Below, piece after piece: positions 1 to 7,764 of a stretch of DNA of 64,000 nt (positions are counted from its first letter, which is position 1; each line of letters starts with the position of its first letter). Source of the stretch: an uncultured Atopobiaceae bacterium (GTDB lineage: Bacteria; Actinomycetota; Coriobacteriia; Coriobacteriales; Atopobiaceae). The notes under the pieces are model-generated. The model saw only the letters and a list, made by a program, of their open reading frames with translations, made no database searches and was not told the origin of the DNA. Both the position numbers and the translations under genes were made by a program. The stretch lies in NCBI GenBank assembly GCA_934792625.1, contig CAKVON010000003.1:87291-151290 (forward strand), written 5' to 3'.

Positions 1-1
1 C

Positions 2-448
2 GTCGTCGTCGACAGCAACGTCCTGATTGACTACCTGAAGGAGCGCGACGGCTTCGCGCTTGCGCGAAAACTGCTCGTCTTCTCGGAAATGGGCGACTAC
101 GGGCTTTGGATGAGCGCAAGTCAGGTGACCGACCTGTTCTACATCATGACGAGTGGTGGCAGAAAGACCCTCTCGGCTCGGGTGCGTGACATGATTCGCT
201 GTCTTAGAAAGTCGGTTGGTGTGTTGCCCATCACGCAACGCGAGGTCGACTTGGCGCTCGATTCCGGGTGGGAGGACTTCGAGGATTCGGTGCTTCATCA
301 GGCGGCGGTCAACAATGGGGCGAGTGCGATAGTCACGCGAGACGCCAGGGGCTTCGAGCGCTCGGCAATTCCCGTCCTCGACCCCGAGGAATTCTTCGAG
401 TGGATGGAGCGCAAGAACGGAATCGCGTACGAGGAGATAACGTTCTAG
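2..448 (+). CDS. PIN-domain nuclease (VapC-like), 5' end cut off
   Basis: The reading frame is open from the first bases of the window, so the true start lies upstream; about 148 residues are visible. The first residues are VVVDSNVLIDYL, the typical first strand of a PIN domain with its metal-binding Asp. Further on come an acidic helix (DFEDSVLHQAA) and the late motif TRDARGF, which supply the other acidic metal ligands. PIN proteins of this size are usually VapC-type ribonuclease toxins paired with a small antitoxin just upstream; that position is outside the window, so the toxin role is inferred. The gene ends with TAG and is followed by a hairpin terminator at 488-522. Family call is firm; target and partner are unknown. 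Confidence 0.8.
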   Translation, partial: VVVDSNVLIDYLKERDGFALARKLLVFSEMGDYGLWMSASQVTDLFYIMTSGGRKTLSARVRDMIRCLRKSVGVLPITQREVDLALDSGWEDFEDSVLHQAAVNNGASAIVTRDARGFERSAIPVLDPEEFFEWMERKNGIAYEEITF

Positions 449-487
449 CGTGAGCCTCGGCATGGACTTGTCACGACGCGCAAAGGG

Positions 488-522
488 AAGGTCCCCGCCA
501 AGCAATGCCTGACGGGGACCTT
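488..522. terminator. Hairpin terminator after the PIN gene
   Basis: AAGGTCCCCG (488-497) pairs with CGGGGACCTT (513-522), followed by TTG. It sits between the end of the PIN gene (+) and the end of lemA (-), so it may serve both strands. Confidence 0.65.
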
Positions 523-564
523 TGATGTTGGCGCGTATGTCCCGCAGGTGCGGGGAGGGTGTTG

Positions 565-1116
565 CTAGAACTGGACCTTGGGGGCCTTGCGGGCGGCCTC
601 GTCCTCGACGATGAAGCCCTGCTTGGGCTCGAAGTGGCCAAAGCCGGCGACCAGGTTGCCCGGGAAGGTCTGGATGGCGTTGTTGTAGGTGAGGACGCAG
701 TCGTTGTAGCTCTGGCGAGCGTAGCTGATCTTGTTCTCGGTGTCGGTGAGGTCGGACTGCAGCTGCTGGAAGTTGGCGTTGGCCTTGAGGTCGGGGTAGG
801 CCTCGGCGACGACGAGCAGCTGGCGCAGGGCGCCCATGACCTGGTTCTCGGCGGCGGCGACCTCGCCCGGCGTGGTGGCGCTGGTGGAGGCGGCGCGGGC
901 CGCGGTCACGGCCGCGAGGGTCTCGCTCTCGTGGGAGGCGTAGCCCTTGACGGTCTCGACCAGGTTGGGGATGAGGTCGTTACGGCGCTGGAGCTGGGTC
1001 TCGATCGTCTGCCAGGCGTTGTCGCAGCGGTTGCGCTTGGTGACGATGCCGTTGTAGATGCTGATGCCGCCGACGGCAAGCAGCACTAGGACGATGACGA
1101 CGATTGCGATAGGCAT
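565..1116 (-). CDS. lemA: LemA family membrane protein
   Basis: A 183-residue protein with one N-terminal membrane segment (about residues 3-22, MPIAIVVIVLVLL) followed by the long helical LemA domain. The family signature is clear: YNGIVTKRN, then NAWQTIETQLQRRNDLIPNLVETVKGYA, and AYPDLKANANF further on. LemA proteins are envelope proteins of poorly known role, often beside TPM or peptidase genes; no such partner is seen here. The frame stays open further upstream, but the ATG at 1114-1116 has a good ribosome site (GAAAGGATCACC) and directly starts the membrane helix, so I chose it. The gene runs toward the PIN gene. Confidence 0.9.
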   Translation of the reverse strand: MPIAIVVIVLVLLAVGGISIYNGIVTKRNRCDNAWQTIETQLQRRNDLIPNLVETVKGYASHESETLAAVTAARAASTSATTPGEVAAAENQVMGALRQLLVVAEAYPDLKANANFQQLQSDLTDTENKISYARQSYNDCVLTYNNAIQTFPGNLVAGFGHFEPKQGFIVEDEAARKAPKVQF

Positions 1117-1182
1117 GGTGATCCTTTCGACAGGGGCCGCCATGCGACCCGCCTTGCTAAGGGGAATCATACCCAAGAAGAA

Positions 1183-1220
1183 GGCACCCCCATCCGCGCG
1201 TTATGCGAGATGGGGGCGCC
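1183..1220 (-). terminator. Terminator of the tRNA-Ser gene
   Basis: GGCACCCCCATC (1183-1194) pairs with GATGGGGGCGCC (1209-1220) with one weak pair. Read on the minus strand it follows the tRNA and is followed by a T-rich stretch (TTCTTCTTGGG). Confidence 0.65.
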
Positions 1221-1231
1221 AAGGCGTCAAA

Positions 1232-1321
1232 TGGCGGAGGGAGAGAGATTCGAACTCTCGGGACGCGTAAACGCCCAACGGTTTTCAAGACCGCCGCATT
1301 CAACCGCTCTGCCATCCCTCC
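1232..1321 (-). tRNA. tRNA-Ser (anticodon TGA)
   Basis: On the minus strand the acceptor arm GGAGGGA (from 1321) pairs with TCCCTCC, followed by discriminator G and an encoded CCA (1232-1234). The T arm reads GAGAG-TTCGAAT-CTCTC, the anticodon loop CTTGAAA contains TGA, and there is a long variable arm (around GGGCGTTTACGCGTCCC), as expected for a class II serine tRNA reading UCA and UCG codons. About 90 nt. A terminator follows at 1183-1220. Confidence 0.95.
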
Positions 1322-1395
1322 GACAGGGTGACCATTCTACCGCATGCGGCGCAAGGACCGACGTGTGGGATGGCGCGTTTGCCGCGTCCGTCCGC

Positions 1396-1401
1396 TACCA
1401 T
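1396..1401 (+). promoter_or_regulatory. Candidate -10 box (TACCAT) for tadA
   Basis: TACCAT lies 53 bases before the tadA start. The same box (TACCAT or TACAAT, often preceded by GG or CG) sits before hspR, prfA, tilS, folP, rpiB and the aminotransferase gene. No convincing -35 box is visible. Confidence 0.35.
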
Positions 1402-1454
1402 GGGCGCTACCGAGAAGTGCGGGAGAGGTGTGACGACTACTGCGAGGGGGATGC

Positions 1455-1943
1455 GTGTCCGAGGCAGACGATCTTCTCTACATGCGGATGGCGCTCGACG
1501 AGGCGGCGCTTGCGGCCGAGGAGGGCGAGGTGCCGATCGGCGCCGTCGTCGTGTGTGACGGTCACGTCGTGGCGCGTGCCCACAACCGTCGCGAGCTGGA
1601 CCTGGACCCCTCGGCGCACGCGGAGTTCAGCGCGATGGTGGCCGCCTCGCGCGAGCTGGGGCGTTGGAGGCTCACGGGATGCACGGTCTACGTGACGTTG
1701 GAGCCGTGCCTCATGTGTGCCGGCCTCATGGTCAACGCCCGCATCGACCGATGCGTGTACGGCGCGTCCGACCCCAAGGGCGGCGCGCTGGGCACCCTGT
1801 ACGACGTGAGCCACGACGAGCGGCTCAACCACGAGTTCGAGGTCACCTCGGGCGTGCTGGCGGACGAGGCCGCCGCCCAGCTGCGCGACTTCTTCCGGGA
1901 GCGCCGCCGCATGGCAAAGGCCGCCCGGGCCACGCGCGGGTGA
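1455..1943 (+). CDS. tadA: tRNA adenosine(34) deaminase TadA
   Basis: A 162-residue zinc deaminase that converts adenosine to inosine at the wobble position of tRNA-Arg(ACG), letting it read several Arg codons. The catalytic HAE is at residues 55-57 (His55 zinc ligand, Glu57 proton shuttle) and the second zinc motif PCLMC at 84-88 (Cys85, Cys88). Length is typical of bacterial TadA. The start is GTG with GAGGGGG six bases upstream. It lies next to tRNA-Ser on the other strand. The gene converges on the lactate permease, and the gap holds a copy of the CTTCTCGG motif (1964). Confidence 0.95.
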   Translation: MSEADDLLYMRMALDEAALAAEEGEVPIGAVVVCDGHVVARAHNRRELDLDPSAHAEFSAMVAASRELGRWRLTGCTVYVTLEPCLMCAGLMVNARIDRCVYGASDPKGGALGTLYDVSHDERLNHEFEVTSGVLADEAAAQLRDFFRERRRMAKAARATRG

Positions 1944-1962
1944 CCCAAGCGACCTTCTTGGT

Positions 1963-1978
1963 ACTTCTCGGTAGGTGC
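1963..1978 (-). repeat. Dispersed CTTCTCGG motif, copy in gap
   Basis: ACTTCTCGGTAGGTGC lies between the convergent ends of tadA and the lactate permease. It matches the window-wide motif GCACTTCTCGGCA/TGCCGAGAAGTGC described under findings. Confidence 0.6.
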
Positions 1979-2001
1979 CGTTGCCTGTCGAACGACGGCC
2001 G

Positions 2002-3555
2002 TTAGGCGATGACGAGCGACCCGACGTAGACCATGACGGCCATGCAGGCGGCGTAGGCGAAGGCGTACTTGGCGATCTTGCCCAGGATCTCGCCGTCCTT
2101 GCCGACCAGGGCGCAGGCGGCGCAGCCGATGGCGATGTTCTGCGGGCTGATCATCTTGCCGGCAGAGGTGCCCAGCGAGTTGGCGGCCACGAGCCAGGTG
2201 GGGTCCACGTGCAGGGTGTTCGCCGCCTGGAGCTGGACGTTGCCGAAGAGGACCTCGCTGGAGGTGCCGGAGCCGGTGACGAAGGTGCCCAGCGCGCCGA
2301 GCAGCGGGGCGACGATGGGGTACAGGCCGCCGAGCGTGCCGACGAAGAAGGCGGCGATGCTGGCGATCATGCCCGAGTAGCCCATGATCTTGGCCACGGC
2401 GAGCACGCCGAGCATGGTGACGATGGTCTTGCTCATCTGGACGCAGGTGTCGCGGAACACCCGGGCCATCTCGCGGGCGGGGCAGCGCTGGATGATGCCG
2501 CCGACGATGCCGCAGAGCATGATCAGGACGCCGGGCGTGTTGACCCAGGTGAAGGTGAGGGTGGCCTCGGGGTCGCCCGCGTAGATGTTGACGGTGCTCT
2601 TGATGGCGGACAGCGGCTCGTTGATGGCGGGGATGAGCTTGCTGGTGAGCAGCAGCACCACGAAGATCAGGACGAACGGCGACCAGGCGCGGAGCTTCTG
2701 GGCGGCCGTCTCGGAGTCGGCGTCGTCGGCCTGCGCAACGTCCAGGCGGTGCTCGGCGGGGACCTCGGCGTCCTTGCGGGACAGCGCGAAGGCGAAGGTC
2801 AGCACGAGCGAGAAGACCGCGGCGACCACGTCGGCGAGTGCCGGGCCGATGAACATGGCGGCGAGCAGCTCGGGGACGGCAAAGCTGAGGCCGGCGACCA
2901 GGGTCACGGGCAGCGCGCCCTTGAGGGCCTTGGGGCCGCCCCCGACTAGCATGACCATGAGGATCGGGCAGGCCACGACGAACGGGAACACCTGGACGGC
3001 CTGGGTGGTGGCCAGCTGCACCGGGTCGATGCCGGTGATGGAGGCCAACGTCGTGGTGGGGATGCCGATCGAGCCGAACATGGTGGGGACGCCGTTGGCG
3101 ATAAGGCAGCACAGGATGGCGGTGACGGGCGAGATGCCCAGCGCCACAAGCATCGACGCCGGGATGGCGACGGCGGTGCCGAAGCCGGCCATGCCCTCGA
3201 GGAAGCCGCCGAAGCACCAGCCGATGAGCAGCGTCAGGACGCGCCTGTCGGCCGAGACGCCGCACAGCATGCGCTTGATCGAGTCCATCGCGCCGGTGTG
3301 GACCGTCAGGTTGTAGGTGAAGACGGCCGCGATGATCACGATGACGATGGGCCAGACCGCCATGGCAAAGCCCTCGAGCGCCGCGGTGGCGATGTTGACC
3401 GGCGTCATGTGCCAGCCGAGAAGTGCCGCGCCGATTGCGACCAAAAGCGCGCCCAGGCTGGCCTTGTAGGCCTCCATGTGCAGGCCGCACAAGGCGATGA
3501 CCAGCCAGAAGATGGGCGTTAGGGCAAGAAGGAACATTCCGAGCAGACCGAGCAT
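2002..3555 (-). CDS. lldP: L-lactate permease (LctP/LldP family)
   Basis: A 517-residue protein made almost entirely of membrane helices (about 12-14), matching the lactate permease family in length and in motifs such as GFGTAVAIPASML (about residue 125), GIPTTTLASITG, and the late block TGSGTSSEVLFGNVQ with SAGKMISPQNIAIG. It imports L-lactate (and probably glycolate) with protons. The start ATG has GGGAGA nine bases upstream. Upstream (3591-3603) TTACCG is repeated directly with a 7-base period in an AT-rich stretch, a possible regulator site. No lactate dehydrogenase gene is adjacent in the window. Ends with TAA, unlike most neighbours. Confidence 0.9.
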   Translation of the reverse strand: MLGLLGMFLLALTPIFWLVIALCGLHMEAYKASLGALLVAIGAALLGWHMTPVNIATAALEGFAMAVWPIVIVIIAAVFTYNLTVHTGAMDSIKRMLCGVSADRRVLTLLIGWCFGGFLEGMAGFGTAVAIPASMLVALGISPVTAILCCLIANGVPTMFGSIGIPTTTLASITGIDPVQLATTQAVQVFPFVVACPILMVMLVGGGPKALKGALPVTLVAGLSFAVPELLAAMFIGPALADVVAAVFSLVLTFAFALSRKDAEVPAEHRLDVAQADDADSETAAQKLRAWSPFVLIFVVLLLTSKLIPAINEPLSAIKSTVNIYAGDPEATLTFTWVNTPGVLIMLCGIVGGIIQRCPAREMARVFRDTCVQMSKTIVTMLGVLAVAKIMGYSGMIASIAAFFVGTLGGLYPIVAPLLGALGTFVTGSGTSSEVLFGNVQLQAANTLHVDPTWLVAANSLGTSAGKMISPQNIAIGCAACALVGKDGEILGKIAKYAFAYAACMAVMVYVGSLVIA

Positions 3556-3590
3556 TGTGCATCTCCCGTCGCGTGGGACCGAGCGAGTAA

Positions 3591-3610
3591 TTACCGTTTA
3601 CCGATAATAT
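3591..3610 (-). promoter_or_regulatory. AT-rich direct repeat upstream of lactate permease
   Basis: TTACCG occurs at 3591-3596 and 3598-3603, followed by ATAATAT. It lies about 40 bases before the permease start on the minus strand, so promoter or operator function is plausible but not shown. Confidence 0.3.
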
Positions 3611-3637
3611 CAGGCCGCTCGCGGCGATATGCCCACA

Positions 3638-4906
3638 CTAAACGACTTGAAACACGAAGAAGTCCAGGTAGTGCGACTCGGGCACACCCCACAGGATGGG
3701 GTGGTCGGGGGCTTGCTGGCGCTCCTCCACCTGCTTGAGCTGCACGTTTGCCTGGTGTGCGGCATCGGCGATGGCCTTGGCCAGAAGGTCGCGCGTCATG
3801 AAGTGGCTGCAGCTGCAGGTGGCCAGATAGCCGCCGCGGGGCAGCAGGCGCATGGCCTCGTAGTTGATCTCGCGGTAGCCCTTGGCGGCGTGCGCGACGG
3901 TCCCTCGGCTCTTGGTGAACGCCGGCGGGTCGAGCACGATCAGGTCGAACGGGCCGCCCTGCTCGCGCAGGCGCGAGCGGTCGCGACGCAGCTCGGGCAG
4001 GTACTCGAGGACGTTCGCGCAGGTGAAGTCCATGCGGTCGTCAAGTCCGTTGAGGCGTGCGTTGGCACGCGCGAGCTCGATGGCGGTGTCGCTCACGTCG
4101 ACGCAACGGACGAGCTCGGCCCCGCCGGCGGCGGCGTTGAGACCGAACGGGCCCACGTGGCAGAAGCAGTCCAGCACGCGCCTGCCGCCCGCCAGCTCGC
4201 GCACGGCGCGGCGGTTGTACTTCTGGTCGAGGAAGAACCCCGTCTTCTGGCTGTTCTCGATGTCCAGGTCGAAGGCCAGGCCGTTCTCGACGACTTGGAT
4301 GCGGGCGTCGTCGGGCGCCTCGGCACCGTCGCCGACCCACCAGCCCTTCTCCTGAGGCAGGCCCTCCTTGGCGCGGCTGGGCGAGTCGTTGCGCTCGTAA
4401 ATCGCGCGCACGTCCTGCCCGTCGGCGCGCAGGGTCGACAGCAGCAGCGGGTAGACGACGGGCTTGAGCAGCTCCATCCCGACGGTTCCGACCTGGGTCA
4501 CCAGCACGTGCTCGTAGCGGTCGACGATCAGGCCGGGCATGCCGTCGGCCTCCGAGAAGACCACGCGGCAGCAGTTGGTGTCGGGCTCGCAGCCGGGAAG
4601 GGCGCGCCCGCCCATGGTCACCTTGCGGTGGTTCCAGGCGTAGGCCACGCGTCGCGACCAGAAGGCCCCGTCGACGCGGTCGTTGGCGTTGCGCGTGACG
4701 ATGCGCACGCGGATCTTGCTGTTCTGGGAGACGAGGCCGGCTCCCTGCCAGGTGCCGTTCTCCTCGAACACGTCGACGACGCTGCCGTTGGCGCACGGCT
4801 CGGCGTCGATGACCTCGCCCTCGAAGACCCAGGGGTGGCCCGCCTTGAGCGAGCGGGCGGCCTTGCGGGTGACGACGAACCTGGGGTAGGGACGCTGCTG
4901 TCTCAT
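3638..4906 (-). CDS. RlmI-like 23S rRNA (cytosine-C5) methyltransferase
   Basis: A 422-residue class I SAM methyltransferase with an N-terminal PUA RNA-binding domain (about residues 8-80), as in RlmI, which makes m5C1962 in 23S rRNA. Motifs seen: EADGMPGLIVDRY (119-131), the SAM site RVLDCFCHVGPFG (243-255), the target-base motif LDPPAF (325-330), and TCSCSHF (363-369) with candidate catalytic cysteines. The SAM loop has CHVGPFG where many relatives have YTGGF. A GTG at 4912 is in frame, but GGGGG at 4912-4916 would overlap it and suits the ATG at 4904-4906. The gene follows the DEAD-box helicase after 9 bases, suggesting a ribosome-assembly pair. Exact target is inferred from the family. 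Confidence 0.88.
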   Translation of the reverse strand: MRQQRPYPRFVVTRKAARSLKAGHPWVFEGEVIDAEPCANGSVVDVFEENGTWQGAGLVSQNSKIRVRIVTRNANDRVDGAFWSRRVAYAWNHRKVTMGGRALPGCEPDTNCCRVVFSEADGMPGLIVDRYEHVLVTQVGTVGMELLKPVVYPLLLSTLRADGQDVRAIYERNDSPSRAKEGLPQEKGWWVGDGAEAPDDARIQVVENGLAFDLDIENSQKTGFFLDQKYNRRAVRELAGGRRVLDCFCHVGPFGLNAAAGGAELVRCVDVSDTAIELARANARLNGLDDRMDFTCANVLEYLPELRRDRSRLREQGGPFDLIVLDPPAFTKSRGTVAHAAKGYREINYEAMRLLPRGGYLATCSCSHFMTRDLLAKAIADAAHQANVQLKQVEERQQAPDHPILWGVPESHYLDFFVFQVV

Positions 4907-4915
4907 GCGCACCCC

Positions 4916-6187
4916 CTAGTAGTGACGGCCGTAGCGGCCGCCGCGCGGGCCACGGCCGCGGCTGCGCGAGCCGCTGAACATGGTGCGCGTGGGCTTGGAG
5001 GTCGAACGGCGCGAGTTGGGCACGATGCGGCCCGAGTCGTAGTCGAAGCCCTCGAGGTCCCACACGGGCACGAGCTTGCCGGTGAAGTACTCGATCTCGC
5101 GCAGTGGGCTGATCTCGTCGGGCGCGACGAACGTGTAGGCATGGCCGGTGGCGCCGGCGCGGCCCGTGCGGCCGATGCGGTGCACGTAGTCCTCGGGGTC
5201 CATGGGGACGTCGAAGTTGACGACGGCGTCGATGCCGGAGACGTCGATGCCGCGGCTCATGACGTCGGTCGCCACGAGGACCTGGATCTTGCCCGCACGG
5301 AACTTCTCGAGAGCCCTCTCGCGGGCGCCCTGCGGACGGTCGGCGTGCATGACGTCGACCTTGACGCCGGCCTTCTTGAGCAGCTTGCACACGTCGTCGA
5401 CGCGGTGCTTGGTGCGGCAGAAGACCAGCACGCGCTCGGGGGCGAACCTGTCGAGAAGCGCCTCGAGCAGCTGGGTCTTTTGGCCCTGGGTGACCGGGCA
5501 CAGGTGCTCCTCGACGGTGTCGGCCGTCTCGCCGGTGCGGGCGATCTCGACGGTGACGGGGTCGGTGAGAAGCGCGTCGATGGTCGACTTGATCGACGGC
5601 GGTATCGTCGCCGAGAAGAGCAGCGTTTGGTGCTTGGCGGGAAGCTCGTGCATGATGCGGCGGATGCTGGGCCAAAAGCCCATGTCCAGCATGCGGTCGG
5701 CCTCGTCTAGCACGAGGGTCTCGACCTGCGAGAGGCTCACGTGGTTGTGCTCGATCAGGTCCAGCAGGCGGCCGGGGGTGGCCACGAGCATGTCGCAGCC
5801 GCGCTCGAGCTCGGCGATCTGCCTGTCGAACTTGGTGCCGCCGACCACGATGGTGGCTCGCTGGCCGGTCTGGGCGCACACGACGCTCGCGACCTTGTCG
5901 ATCTGCTGCGCCAGCTCGCGCGTGGGGGTGACCACCAGGGCAAAGGGGCCGCGGCGCCTCTTGTCCGCGCGGCGCGTGCCGCCCTCGCCCGCGATGCGCT
6001 GCAGCGTGGGCAGCGTGAACGCGGCGGTCTTGCCGGTACCCGTCTGGGCGGAGGCCACGACGTCGCGGCCCTCCAGCACGCGCGGGATGGCGCCTGCCTG
6101 GACGGGGGTTGGATCGGTGAAGCCGAGCGCCTCGACGCCGGCAAGTATCTGCTCGTTGAGGCCGAGCTTGCCAAATTCGTTATCCAT
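4916..6187 (-). CDS. DEAD-box ATP-dependent RNA helicase (RhlE-like)
   Basis: A 423-residue helicase that unwinds short RNA duplexes, probably in ribosome assembly or RNA decay. All motifs are present: Q motif (PTPVQ, 27-31), AQTGTGKT (47-54), PTRELA (88-93), TPGR, DEAD (161-164), SAT (192-194), and HRIGRTGRAG in the second RecA domain. The tail is short and Arg/Gly-rich (SRSRGRGPRGGRYG), a common RNA-binding tail. The frame is open far upstream, but the conserved protein begins at the ATG of MDNEFGKLG (6185-6187). The rRNA methyltransferase gene follows immediately, so the two are probably co-transcribed. Confidence 0.93.
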   Translation of the reverse strand: MDNEFGKLGLNEQILAGVEALGFTDPTPVQAGAIPRVLEGRDVVASAQTGTGKTAAFTLPTLQRIAGEGGTRRADKRRRGPFALVVTPTRELAQQIDKVASVVCAQTGQRATIVVGGTKFDRQIAELERGCDMLVATPGRLLDLIEHNHVSLSQVETLVLDEADRMLDMGFWPSIRRIMHELPAKHQTLLFSATIPPSIKSTIDALLTDPVTVEIARTGETADTVEEHLCPVTQGQKTQLLEALLDRFAPERVLVFCRTKHRVDDVCKLLKKAGVKVDVMHADRPQGARERALEKFRAGKIQVLVATDVMSRGIDVSGIDAVVNFDVPMDPEDYVHRIGRTGRAGATGHAYTFVAPDEISPLREIEYFTGKLVPVWDLEGFDYDSGRIVPNSRRSTSKPTRTMFSGSRSRGRGPRGGRYGRHY

Positions 6188-6222
6188 ACCCGCAAGTATG
6201 CCATACACGCAGGTCGCCGGAG

Positions 6223-6741
6223 CTAGCGCACGCGAGTGACGAGGCCCTCCTTGCGCGGGGCGGCCTCGCCCGCGGGCTTGGCGGCGTGGCCCAAGATCAC
6301 GTGGCCGACGCCGCGCCAGTCGCCCTCGACGCCCCACTTCCGCAGCAGGGCCTTGCCCTCGGTCGAGTCGAACTCCTCGAAGGCACGGTGGATCCAGCAC
6401 GAGCCCAGGCCCAGCGCGTGTGCCGCGTTGAGCATGTTGCCGATTGCCAGGGAGCCGTCCTCAACGCAGGTGGGGACGTCCGGGTCCGCCAGCACCACGA
6501 CCACGGTGCCAGCGCCGTAGAACGGGTCGCCCGACGAGCCCATGATCCGCGCGTTCATGCGCGAGAGCTCCGCCACGTCGTCCGGGTTGGTGACGACGAC
6601 GAAGTGCCACGGCTGGCGGCCCATGCCGCTGGGCGCGAACGTGCCTGCCTCGACGACCTTCTCGATATCCGACTCCGCGACCGGCTCCGCCGTGTAGGCC
6701 CTGCAGCTCCTGCGGCCGGTGAGCATCTCGAACGCGTCCAT
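6223..6741 (-). CDS. Nitroreductase family protein
   Basis: A 172-residue FMN-dependent oxidoreductase of the short nitroreductase class. The N-terminus MLTGRRSCRAYTAEPV holds the conserved Arg-Arg-Ser FMN-binding turn; APSGMGRQPWHFVVV (about 36-50) is the second FMN motif, and GLGSCWIHRAFEEF comes late. Such enzymes reduce nitro-aromatics, quinones or flavins with NAD(P)H; the natural substrate cannot be read from sequence. Start ATG with AGGGGA eight bases ahead. It lies between the helicase and esterase genes on the same strand. Confidence 0.88.
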   Translation of the reverse strand: MDAFEMLTGRRSCRAYTAEPVAESDIEKVVEAGTFAPSGMGRQPWHFVVVTNPDDVAELSRMNARIMGSSGDPFYGAGTVVVVLADPDVPTCVEDGSLAIGNMLNAAHALGLGSCWIHRAFEEFDSTEGKALLRKWGVEGDWRGVGHVILGHAAKPAGEAAPRKEGLVTRVR

Positions 6742-6790
6742 GGTTCCCCTTTCGTCGTGGCCCGTTTCGTCGCTTGTACCCCGGTTGCCG

Positions 6791-7648
6791 CTACAACACG
6801 CCCTCGGACGAGCCGGTGATCGCGCCGGAGTCGACGCCTTGCGTGGCCTGCCCCAGGTCGAGCCAGTCGATGACCTTCCGGATGGCCAGGTTCCAGAACT
6901 CCCAGTGGTGCGCGTGGCCCTCCGCCTCGAACCAGGTGACGTCCAGGCCCAGGTCACGCAGCAGGTCGCGGTAGGCGACGTTGCAGCCGAAGAGATGGTC
7001 GTCGCAGCCGCAACCCATCCAGATGCAGGGCTTGGGGCCGTCCGCGGCGGCCAGCTCGCGGGCGATGCGCTCGTAGTCGATCGGCGAGCCAGGGTAGTCG
7101 GCGGGGTCCATGCCAAGCACGCAGCGCCAGCTCTCGCGCGTGAAGCCCAGAGGCGAGGGCTCGTCGGTCGCGGAGGCGATCGCGTCCCTCTCGAGCGCGG
7201 ACGACATGGCGGCGACCGCGCCGAAGGTCTCGGGGTGGGCCAGGCCGTTGACGATGGCGCCGAACCCGCCCATGCTCAGGCCCGCGAGGTAGGTGTCCTC
7301 GCGGCGGTGCGACAGGTCGAAGGTCGCGCGCGTGAAGTCGACCAGCTCGCGGGTGATGAAGGTGCCGTAGCGCTCGCCCGACAGGGTGGAGTCGACGTAG
7401 AAGCGGTTGTCGCCCGAGGGCATGACCAGCGCGAGGTCGTGCTGGGTGGCCCAGCGGATGACGCGGGTCTGCGTGATCCAATCGGTGTAGTTGCCGTGCA
7501 ACCCGTGCAGCAGGTACATCGTCTTGAAGGGGCCCTTGGCCATGGGTCGCCCGTCCGGGAACGACACCTTGTCGGTGGGCAGGACCACCTCGACCGCGAC
7601 CGTGCGGTTGAGGCAGTACGAGTAGAAGTTCGTGGTCATGATCGCCAT
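6791..7648 (-). CDS. Esterase of the EstA / S-formylglutathione hydrolase family
   Basis: A 285-residue alpha/beta-hydrolase. The oxyanion turn LLHGLHGN is at 46-53, the nucleophile elbow GLSMGG at 123-128 (Ser125), the likely acid in GCDDHLF (216-217), and the His in GHAHHWEFW (about 247-248). This is the arrangement of tributyrin esterase EstA and FrmB-type esterases, which cleave short acyl esters. No signal peptide, so cytoplasmic. Start ATG at 7646-7648 follows AAGGGAG; an in-frame ATG at 7639 is an alternative. It is divergent from metA, with a shared upstream region of 116 bases. Substrate unknown. Confidence 0.85.
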   Translation of the reverse strand: MAIMTTNFYSYCLNRTVAVEVVLPTDKVSFPDGRPMAKGPFKTMYLLHGLHGNYTDWITQTRVIRWATQHDLALVMPSGDNRFYVDSTLSGERYGTFITRELVDFTRATFDLSHRREDTYLAGLSMGGFGAIVNGLAHPETFGAVAAMSSALERDAIASATDEPSPLGFTRESWRCVLGMDPADYPGSPIDYERIARELAAADGPKPCIWMGCGCDDHLFGCNVAYRDLLRDLGLDVTWFEAEGHAHHWEFWNLAIRKVIDWLDLGQATQGVDSGAITGSSEGVL

Positions 7649-7692
7649 GGGGCGCTCCCTTCGGTGGCCGACTCCCTATATATGCGTACGAC

Positions 7693-7719
7693 TTCAATGT
7701 CCTTCTCGGCATATATACT
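7693..7719 (+). promoter_or_regulatory. metA promoter region with embedded CTTCTCGG motif
   Basis: TATACT (7714-7719) is a good -10 box for metA; TTCAAT (7693-7698) could be a poor -35 with a short 15-base spacer. Between them lies CTTCTCGGCA (7702-7711), a copy of the dispersed motif, directly joined to the -10 region. No S-box or other methionine riboswitch fold is seen; the leader is only about 40 bases. Confidence 0.4.
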
Positions 7720-7764
7720 GATTTTTGCACGTTTCTCGCACTGATTACGAAAGGGGCTACCGAG

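Noticed and set aside
3629..5710. Open frame of about 690 codons on the + strand
   Set aside because: It is antisense to the rRNA methyltransferase and helicase genes, whose motifs are complete; the frame has Ala/Gly/Val/His-rich shadow composition and no ribosome site.
7720..7764. S-adenosylmethionine riboswitch before metA
   Set aside because: The leader after the -10 box is about 40 bases, too short for any SAM riboswitch.
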